Origin: Candidatus Terraquivivens yellowstonensis
GTDB lineage: Archaea > Thermoproteota > Nitrososphaeria_A > Caldarchaeales > Wolframiiraptoraceae
Assembly (NCBI GenBank): GCA_023539445.1
Contig: JAKCEW010000001.1
Location: forward strand, 1-64,000
DNA length: 64,000 bases
Direction of reading: 5' to 3'
Under the pieces are notes generated by a model. It made no database searches and was not told the DNA's origin. It saw only the letters and a list, made by a program, of their open reading frames with translations. A program made the position numbers and the translations under genes. Each line of letters begins with the position of its first letter. The first letter of the stretch is position 1. Positions 58,302 through 64,000 of the stretch are shown here, one piece after another.

Positions 58302-58375
58302 GGGGCCGTAGTCTAGCATGGTATGATTCGCGGCTCGGGCCCGCGAGGTCCTGGGTTCGAATCCCAGCGGCCCCA
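58302..58375 (+). tRNA. tRNA-Pro (anticodon CGG)
   Basis: 74 nt. Acceptor GGGGCCG pairs with CGGCCCC, discriminator A. The anticodon stem CGCGG/CCGCG holds loop CTCGGGC, giving anticodon CGG. T arm CTGGG-TTCGAAT-CCCAG. No CCA encoded and no intron. Confidence 0.95.
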
Positions 58376-58429
58376 CTAACTCTGTAGTAAGCTTATAACG
58401 AACGGTATAGACGAAATTTGTGAAAGCAC

Positions 58430-58837
58430 ATGTTCCCGGATGGTCTGGATGAATGGCTTAAGCATGAGCTTAAAATTGTTAACACAGCGTTACCCGCCCA
58501 TACCGTCCCTCTCAGCGTCCTTTTGGACTTAGAGGAGCCTTGTGTGAGGACCGTAGGCGGGACGATGCATTACTTTGACAAACGAGAATTAGAGGAGTTT
58601 AAGAAGGTCCTTCCTAAAGGATTTGATGTTTCCCTTCCGCTAATTTTCATCAAACGAAGGGAATTAGGGGAGGGCGTTTACATAATTAAGGGCGATAAGA
58701 ATGAGGCGGAGGCGTTCAGATTGGCGCTGGGCCTGTCCAGTATAAATAAATCGACCGAAGGTTATTACACGTATAGACCATTTGTTATTGAGTTTCTTAG
58801 GAGATACCAAACGCTCGGTGTCGTGGGTATTTATTAA
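58430..58837 (+). CDS. UPF0216/DUF61 family protein
   Basis: 135 residues. Conserved archaeal family of unknown function, recognised by the N-terminal LKHELKIVNTALPAHTVPLSVLLDLEEP, RTVGGTMHYFDKREL and the Ile/Lys-rich middle. The family is found across Archaea. It lies 54 nt downstream of tRNA-Pro. No catalytic motif stands out. Confidence 0.9.
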   Translation: MFPDGLDEWLKHELKIVNTALPAHTVPLSVLLDLEEPCVRTVGGTMHYFDKRELEEFKKVLPKGFDVSLPLIFIKRRELGEGVYIIKGDKNEAEAFRLALGLSSINKSTEGYYTYRPFVIEFLRRYQTLGVVGIY

Positions 58838-58910
58838 ATTATAAACAACGAACGGTTCATATCATTAAAAACTTGGAGGGAGGGGTCTGCTCAATCCTTT
58901 TGTAGGTTTC

Positions 58911-60257
58911 GTGGTTAAAAAGGATGCCGACGCTGTAGACATAACCTTAAGGATGTTAAAGGCGACTAGTTATCGATGGTCAGAACTTAACCTATGGGTT
59001 GACGGGGATCTTTTCCATGTAAAAGGAATTGAAGAGCTAGACCATCTAGCATTAAAGGGAAAGACGTGCCTATGTTCAACCACTCTATCAATTTTTCAAG
59101 ATTCTGCCATTGTGCTTGATGGAGAAATCTATAATCTTGAAGACTGGCGTAAAAACGAAGAGCTGCTCTCCTTGATAAAGGCCCGAGAACCGAGCAAGAT
59201 AAAGAACTTGGATGGGAACTATGCGTTTGCCATAATGCATGATAATAGCGCCATACTTGTGAGAGACCCTGTAGGGATCAGGCCACTTTATATAGCATCA
59301 GATGACAGAGGCCATGCTTTTGCAACAGAACAGAAGGCACTCTTAGCAGCCAGTTTTCGGGAGATTAAATCACTCAAACCAGGCTACCTTGCTATTATAG
59401 ATCACAGTGGTTTGCTAGAATGCGAGGTCTACAATCTCTCGGAGGAACTTCGAACACTCCAGCCCTTCACTGAACCATCTCAAGAAGTAGCATCGATTCT
59501 GTTAAAAACTCTGAGGTGCGCCGTCGTGAAAATGACAAAAGGAAAGGACGTGGCCGTGCTGTTTTCAGGCGGACTCGACAGCTCCATACTAGCAAAGATA
59601 CTAGATGATTTAGGTACAAAGCCAGAACTTTTGTGTGCCGGTCTTCCAATGTCCAAGGATGTTTTAAGGGCAAAAAGGGTTGCTGAGTTGCTTGGGCTGT
59701 ACGTCAACGTACGCGAGTTAAGTGAGAGAGAAATTGAAGAGACATTGCCGCGCGTCATCCAAATCATAGAAAGACGTTCCCCGCTTGATGTTTCTATTAG
59801 CACACCGTTGTATTTTGCTCTAGAAGCGGCTAGAGAAAGAAAGCTGAGTCGCATTTTAGTAGGCCAAGGTGCCGATGAAATATTCGCAGGTTACAAACGG
59901 TATGAAAGGATCTTGGAGAAAGATGGTTATAAACTCCTCAGGGACGAATTATTAAAAGATTTTTCACAATTACATGAGAAGAACCTAGAAAGGGATTATA
60001 ACGTGTGTCTTGCAAACTCCGTAGAGCCTGCCTATCCATATCTTGATACCGCAGTTATTAAATGTGCCTTTAGAATACCTGTTGAAGAAAAACTCAAGAA
60101 AGAAATTACGGGTTATTCGCGGAAGCATATTTTAAGACTCGTGGCCAAGCTACTCGGTATGCCAGACGAGGTTGTCAACGTACCAAAGTTAGCGATTCAG
60201 TATGGTTCCGGTGTTTGGAAGATTGTGAGACGGATACTAAATAGGATGCGCCACTGA
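58911..60257 (+). CDS. Asparagine synthetase-like protein, N-terminal glutaminase Cys out of frame
   Basis: 448 residues from GTG at 58911. The synthetase half is intact: VLFSGGLDSSILAKIL (PP-loop), STPLYFALEAARE and GQGADEIFAGYKRY. The N-terminal Ntn-hydrolase domain is recognisable (LSIFQDSAIVLDGEIYN, NLDGNYAFAIMHD, VRDPVGIRPLY, ATEQKALL), but the ORF starts after the place where Met-Cys should be. A Cys-Ser-Ile-Leu sequence exists upstream at 58888-58899 in another frame, disconnected by one base in a T-run. So either the gene is frameshifted, or the protein uses ammonia. Confidence 0.75.
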   Translation: MVKKDADAVDITLRMLKATSYRWSELNLWVDGDLFHVKGIEELDHLALKGKTCLCSTTLSIFQDSAIVLDGEIYNLEDWRKNEELLSLIKAREPSKIKNLDGNYAFAIMHDNSAILVRDPVGIRPLYIASDDRGHAFATEQKALLAASFREIKSLKPGYLAIIDHSGLLECEVYNLSEELRTLQPFTEPSQEVASILLKTLRCAVVKMTKGKDVAVLFSGGLDSSILAKILDDLGTKPELLCAGLPMSKDVLRAKRVAELLGLYVNVRELSEREIEETLPRVIQIIERRSPLDVSISTPLYFALEAARERKLSRILVGQGADEIFAGYKRYERILEKDGYKLLRDELLKDFSQLHEKNLERDYNVCLANSVEPAYPYLDTAVIKCAFRIPVEEKLKKEITGYSRKHILRLVAKLLGMPDEVVNVPKLAIQYGSGVWKIVRRILNRMRH

Positions 60258-60344
60258 AGTATCTATGAATTCTTCGCGTATATTCATGCATAAGATGTGT
60301 GGTGATGTTATACACAAACCGTTAAATCTAGCGTTAAGATGTGA

Positions 60345-60947
60345 GTGCTTGTGAACTTGATGAATTTGTTCAGACGTAAAAAGCCACAACCCCCACCAAA
60401 ACCCCTGAGGGATAGGCTAAATGAAGTTGCCACGAAGCTTACGCTAATAAGTGAAAGAATTAAGCAGAGACAAAATCAATACTCGGCCAGGAGTAAAGAA
60501 CTGTTTGATGCTTGCGTTAAGGCTTTGATGAGTAGCGAAAAAGACAAGGCGATAGTCTATGCAAACGAACTATCGAACATGAGAAAGACTATGAGCACTG
60601 TTATGAAGAGCCAATTCTCCATTGAGGGGTTGATTAACAGACTTCAGACGATTAATGATGTAGCTGAGCTTCGTGAAGCTATATCGCCAATTAAAGGCGT
60701 GCTTGAGGATCTTAAGGGTCAGCTCTCAGGAATACTACCAAATGCTTCGAGGAGCATACGTGAGGTAGAGGAGGCGGTAGAAGATGCCATATACGGCATA
60801 GGAACGGTTAGCGATACGATAGTTGAACCGAGCATAAACGACGAAGAGGTGAGAAAGATATTGATGGAAGCCAGCGAAGTTGCAGCCCAAAGGTTAAAGA
60901 ATGAAAAATTCATTGAGGATTTGAACGAAGCAGTATCCTACCGTTGA
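60345..60947 (+). CDS. ESCRT-III/CdvB-family (SNF7-like) protein
   Basis: 200 residues, all helical. Basic N-terminus (LFRRKKPQPPPKPLRDRL), long helices with the family's repeat (LNEVATKLTLISERIKQRQNQY, ALMSSEKDKAIVYANELSNMRK), the central LINRLQTINDVAELREAISPIKGVLEDLKGQLSGILPNA, and an acidic C-terminal portion that may bind MIT-type partners. Polymers of this family cut membranes in cell division or vesicles. No CdvA or CdvC (Vps4) gene in the window. It lies between the asparagine-synthetase-like gene and TatD. Confidence 0.85.
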   Translation: MLVNLMNLFRRKKPQPPPKPLRDRLNEVATKLTLISERIKQRQNQYSARSKELFDACVKALMSSEKDKAIVYANELSNMRKTMSTVMKSQFSIEGLINRLQTINDVAELREAISPIKGVLEDLKGQLSGILPNASRSIREVEEAVEDAIYGIGTVSDTIVEPSINDEEVRKILMEASEVAAQRLKNEKFIEDLNEAVSYR

Positions 60948-61017
60948 TTCTTTTATAACAAAACAATTACCACAATAGTATAAATATGGGTTTGTCGCGG
61001 AGAACATACCGAGAAAA

Positions 61018-61728
61018 TTGCTGGTAGACGCTCACTCCCATCTTTATGGTTTTGAAAACCCAGAAAAATTTAGAACGATATCTATAATCGTGGTAGCGGA
61101 GGATTATCGTACGAGTTTAGAGGCATTGAGGCTAGGTGAGAAATTTGATAACGTATTCCCCTCTGTAGGGGTTCATCCTTGGAAGATTTCAGAAGTTAGT
61201 GATGAAGAAATTAAAAATGTTTGTGAATTGATTAGTAGACAGGATGTCAAATGTATCGGCGAAGTTGGTCTTGATAGACGTCATGCCAGAGCGTCATTTG
61301 AAAGGCAATTGGAAGTTTTCGATACTTTTGCTAAATTAGCTTCTGAGTATTCGCTACCAGTGAATCTGCATTGTCTTGACGCTTGGCAAAAAGCTTTGGA
61401 TATACTTCTCAAAAATGACGTACCTAGAGCGCTCTTCCATTGGTATACTGGCCCGTTAAATTTGCTAGAAAAGATTTCGTCGGTCGGTTACTTTGTGTCA
61501 ATAAACCCAATGGGAGTCGTTCAAAAGAAACATAGAGAGGTTGCCCGATTGATGAATATACGCTCGATATTAACGGAAAGCGATGGGCCGTATGTATATA
61601 GAGGTGTGCTACTCGAGCCCCCGATGGTAGAGAATTCATTGAACATAATAGCTGAAGTAAAGGGCATGGATAGGAATGTTGTTGGGAGCATAGTAGCTGA
61701 AAACTTCAGAAAGTTTTTAGGAATATAA
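61018..61728 (+). CDS. TatD-family metal-dependent hydrolase
   Basis: 236 residues from TTG at 61018. TIM-barrel metal site: VDAHSHLYG at the start, PSVGVHPW, IGEVGLDRRH (metal-bridging Glu), LPVNLHCLDAW and ALFHWYTG, then TESDGPYV. The family includes 3'-5' DNA/RNA exonucleases. A TATAAATA box is 30-39 nt upstream. Single gene. Confidence 0.9.
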   Translation: MLVDAHSHLYGFENPEKFRTISIIVVAEDYRTSLEALRLGEKFDNVFPSVGVHPWKISEVSDEEIKNVCELISRQDVKCIGEVGLDRRHARASFERQLEVFDTFAKLASEYSLPVNLHCLDAWQKALDILLKNDVPRALFHWYTGPLNLLEKISSVGYFVSINPMGVVQKKHREVARLMNIRSILTESDGPYVYRGVLLEPPMVENSLNIIAEVKGMDRNVVGSIVAENFRKFLGI

Positions 61729-61874
61729 ACTGCTCCAATTTGTTGAACGCCTTGATTGCTTTTATGGACAACATCCTTATTTCATCATTTGCCGTATAAT
61801 ATAAGTTGTCATTCAATCAATGGAAACGTTTAAGATTAGACAGCCATTTGATTTTAGGATGTGGTGTTAGCTTC

Positions 61875-62735
61875 ATGAAAATCGCAAGCTATAAAATAGG
61901 TGACGAGGCGGATTATGGTATAGTCTTAGATGGTAAGCTCGTTAGAAGAAATGCGCTAGGTATTAAACTCCCGGACAACATCATAGACTTCATAGCTGAA
62001 AGAGCATTTATAGAGACGCTTAGGAAAGATTTGCAAAAATTTCAAAAATATGCCGAGCCTCTGGATAAGTTTCATCTCCTACCACCGATTCAAAACCCAG
62101 GCAAGATTATCTGTCTAGGTTTAAACTACATTGACCATGCCGAAGAGCAAGGCGTGAAACCGCCTGCTGAGCCAATAATATTCTTTAAACCAAGAACGAG
62201 CCTTACGGGACCATATGACGACATCGTTTACCCGAAGATAGTCAAGCAACTCGACTATGAGGGCGAGTTGGTCGTCATAATAGGCAAACGTGGTAAGAAT
62301 ATCCGTGAGGAGGATGTGATGGAATACGTCTTCGGCTATACAGTCATGAATGATGTTTCGGCAAGAGACATACAGTTTGGTGATAAACAATGGACCCGTG
62401 GAAAAAGTTTCGACACTTTTGCTCCATGTGGTCCTTGGATTGTAACTAAGGATGAAATTCCTGAGCCGCATCGACTTAAAATACTCACAAAGGTGAACAA
62501 CGAGTTAAGACAAAACTCATCAACAGCCAACATGGTGTTCAAGATACCGCGAATAATATCCTCCATGAGCATGGTTATGACACTTGAACCAGGAGATATG
62601 ATATCAACGGGAACACCGGCTGGTGTTGGATACTTCATGAAGCCTGAGCCCAAGTTGTTGAAGGTCGGAGATGTCGTAGAGATATCGATAGAGAATATAG
62701 GAACCATTAAGAACAGGGTCGTTGCAGAACTTTAG
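61875..62735 (+). CDS. Fumarylacetoacetate hydrolase (FAH) family protein
   Basis: 286 residues from ATG at 61875; the upstream TTG at 61806 is in frame, but the region between is unlike the family start. FAH core: IICLGLNYIDHAEEQ, PIIFFKPRTSLTGP, the metal site LDYEGELVVIIGKRG and VMNDVSARDIQ, with later STANMVFKIPRIISSMS and ISTGTPAGVGYF. The family acts as oxaloacetate decarboxylase, acylpyruvase or hydroxyheptadienedioate hydratase; no pathway genes nearby decide this. Confidence 0.92.
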   Translation: MKIASYKIGDEADYGIVLDGKLVRRNALGIKLPDNIIDFIAERAFIETLRKDLQKFQKYAEPLDKFHLLPPIQNPGKIICLGLNYIDHAEEQGVKPPAEPIIFFKPRTSLTGPYDDIVYPKIVKQLDYEGELVVIIGKRGKNIREEDVMEYVFGYTVMNDVSARDIQFGDKQWTRGKSFDTFAPCGPWIVTKDEIPEPHRLKILTKVNNELRQNSSTANMVFKIPRIISSMSMVMTLEPGDMISTGTPAGVGYFMKPEPKLLKVGDVVEISIENIGTIKNRVVAEL

Positions 62736-63769
62736 GGTGAAATGGGACCGATCGTTATCATAGGTTTTGCGACAGATAGGTTAACAGTTACTTCAGAAAT
62801 GTCTGCACTATACTCCGATATTCTTTTTATGTTGCCGAGTGCTGACCTCACTAAGATTGCGAACGACATATTATGCTTTGGGTATAATAAATGTACTTCG
62901 GCGTCCTCTATTTTCCTTACTAAATCATAAGCCCTAAATATAACATCGTTCGCAAGTTTGATGTCACCTTTCAATAAGGCTGAGAGAGCATCCTCGAATA
63001 ATGCATTGGAAAGTTTACCGACTTTCTCGATAACCTCCATAATGTTAGAATTGTTAGGTTTTGAGGTATTCACCGATTCGGCTATAGCTAATGCATGATC
63101 CGCTGCCCTCTCTATACTCTTAGCGACGAGCATGTAACCAAGACAGTCCTGCCTGCTGGAAAGTCCCAAAGAAAGAAGTATAAGCGGATTAGAAATTGCT
63201 AGATTTAATTGCCTTACTATAAAGTGGTATAATCTGTCAACTTCATCGTCCCTTGCAACTATCTCTTGGGCCAGAGATTTGTCACCTTCCACGAATGCCA
63301 TGAGTGACTCTTTTTGCATGGCAGAGGCTATTTTGCCCATCCTTTCGATCGCATTCTTTAACGGAAGGTTTGCATGAATCGGAAGGCATATCGTGAGCAT
63401 ATCGATCGAAGATTCTTCAACTATCTCTACACCCACAAGCCACCGTCTGATGCTGTCCTTAACCTTTTGAGCAAGCTCAGGCAAGGGTCTCTCGAACTTT
63501 ATCCTAATGGTGTCATAACCTGCTAGATAGTAAGAGATGTAGGCCCTGACGATCTCATCGGCCGTGGTTTGGGAAGAGAACTCTATACATGCCTCGTTAG
63601 TGACGCCTTTTTTGTACGGCATAATAAGAAGTGTACCCTCGGGTTGCGGGACCATGAGTAATTCGTCAAGCTTTTTTAAACCGACCGACTTTACCCATTT
63701 CTTTGGTAGCGAAACTATCAGCGTTGAACCGCCAGACATCTGGATTTTTCTGAGGTATGCTTGCTCCAT
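62732..63769 (-). CDS. AbrB-PhoU regulatory protein
   Basis: 345 residues. N-terminal SpoVT/AbrB DNA-binding swapped-hairpin (RKIQMSGGSTLIVSLPKKWVKSVGL), then two PhoU-like helical bundles (ELAQKVKDSIRRWLVG and LSNALFEDALSALLKGDIKLAN). This archaeal fusion is the phosphate-response repressor type that binds DNA and senses transporter or phosphate state. Its gene is divergent to the membrane protein at 63878. It converges with and overlaps the FAH gene by 4 nt. Confidence 0.92.
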   Translation of the reverse strand: MEQAYLRKIQMSGGSTLIVSLPKKWVKSVGLKKLDELLMVPQPEGTLLIMPYKKGVTNEACIEFSSQTTADEIVRAYISYYLAGYDTIRIKFERPLPELAQKVKDSIRRWLVGVEIVEESSIDMLTICLPIHANLPLKNAIERMGKIASAMQKESLMAFVEGDKSLAQEIVARDDEVDRLYHFIVRQLNLAISNPLILLSLGLSSRQDCLGYMLVAKSIERAADHALAIAESVNTSKPNNSNIMEVIEKVGKLSNALFEDALSALLKGDIKLANDVIFRAYDLVRKIEDAEVHLLYPKHNMSFAILVRSALGNIKRISEYSADISEVTVNLSVAKPMITIGPISP

Positions 63770-63786
63770 ACAATAAGAGATTTTTA

Positions 63787-63820
63787 TATTTCACTATATA
63801 TATCTTTATTTCAATATATT
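63787..63820. repeat. Tandem 14-bp direct repeat in divergent promoter, candidate phosphate box
   Basis: TATTTCACTATATA (63787-63800) and TATTTCAATATATT (63807-63820) begin 20 bp apart, two helix turns, and share TATTTCA-N-TATAT. They lie between the AbrB-PhoU regulator (start 63769) and the gene at 63878, so both promoters could be controlled. The AT-rich cores may also be TATA boxes. Confidence 0.5.
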
Positions 63821-63877
63821 TTTGGTTCATAATCTATATATACAGCAAAGTACCTGCGAGCTGGCGAGGGAGAACGT

Positions 63878-64000
63878 ATGCGCAAACATGGTATCTCGAA
63901 AACTGTGGCCTTGGGTTCCGTAATCGCGATCATTATAATCGTCGTTGCGGTGGCGCTAATAACGCTAAACATGTCAAGACAAGAGCAGCCAACGCCCACC
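63878..64000 (+). CDS. N-terminal fragment of a secreted or membrane-anchored protein (runs off the window)
   Basis: 41 codons from ATG at 63878 to the window end. Basic start (MRKHGISKT), one strong hydrophobic span (about residues 9-30), then a Gln/Pro/Thr linker (SRQEQPTPT). This is the layout of a signal anchor followed by a spacer, as in solute-binding proteins. With the divergent phosphate regulator, a PstS phosphate-binding protein is the first guess. The domain itself is not visible. Confidence 0.6.
   Translation, partial: MRKHGISKTVALGSVIAIIIIVVAVALITLNMSRQEQPTPT

Noticed and set aside
63811-63999. 62-codon minus-strand ORF at the window end
   Set aside because: Antisense to a well-formed signal-anchor start on the plus strand (63878); no ribosome site.
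1-64000. CRISPR array
   Set aside because: No regularly spaced direct repeats of 24-40 nt seen; only short palindromes and one pair of 14-mers.

Overview
The window is chromosomal DNA from a thermophilic archaeon. It suggests the Aigarchaeota, 'Ca. Caldiarchaeum' type. The strongest sign is a compact eukaryote-like ubiquitin locus: ubiquitin-like modifier, E2, E1, small RING protein and a divergent Rpn11-type JAMM protease. Archaeal and TACK-type genes surround it: PCNA, Topo VI B, aIF1A, RIO kinase, a KH ribosome-assembly protein, tRNA endonuclease, deoxyhypusine synthase, an ESCRT-III/CdvB protein and the archaeal mevalonate branch (AcnX/UbiD). TATA boxes about 25-28 nt upstream of start codons point to frequent leaderless transcripts. 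Many genes within operons overlap by ATGA, often with GGTGA or GGAGG ribosome-binding sites. Assignment to a species is inference, because no 16S gene is present.

1-15.6 kb: part of a tailed-virus (siphovirus-like) provirus. A leftward packaging arm carries TerL, a TerS candidate and small genes. A rightward arm carries a tail terminator candidate, tail tube, tail chaperones, HK97-gp10-like protein, tape measure, tail hub, fibre, an ABC-ATPase/acetyltransferase fusion and a membrane-anchored nuclease. Portal, capsid and integrase are not in the window and presumably lie left of base 1. The viral genes stop 11 nt before a cellular acyl-CoA dehydrogenase gene.

15.6-24.6 kb: cellular genes, namely an acyl-CoA dehydrogenase homologue, an MFS transporter with a 24-bp perfect palindrome upstream, a KaiC-like ATPase, tRNA-Arg, endA, a PhoU-like protein, glyS, and a four-TM protein with a C-terminal RING. 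24.7-29.8 kb: the ubiquitin-like locus, flanked by coiled-coil genes. The leftward operon is Ubl > E2 > E1 > RING > small coiled coil. Rpn11 and another coiled-coil gene run rightward. The four-TM RING protein has the same C4HC3 spacing as the small RING protein and is a plausible membrane-bound E3.

29.9-42.4 kb: information-processing and metabolic genes: Lrp, RecA/KaiC-like ATPase, KH protein, top6B, RIO kinase, aIF1A, PAC2 protein, ilvE, a bicupin, a cysteine synthase next to a second JAMM protease, a radical SAM protein, an isolated 5S rRNA and two winged-helix genes. 42.4-49.8 kb: a DegT-type aminotransferase, the UbiX-UbiD-AcnX operon for archaeal isoprenoid synthesis, a threonine synthase fused to a winged helix, and an ECF S component sharing one TATA element with it. 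49.8-64 kb: carAB, an ACT protein, deoxyhypusine synthase, PCNA, tRNA-Pro, an asparagine-synthetase-like protein whose glutaminase cysteine is out of frame, ESCRT-III, TatD, an FAH-family protein, an AbrB-PhoU regulator and the start of a secreted or membrane protein.

All functions are from reading translations and motifs; no database search was run.
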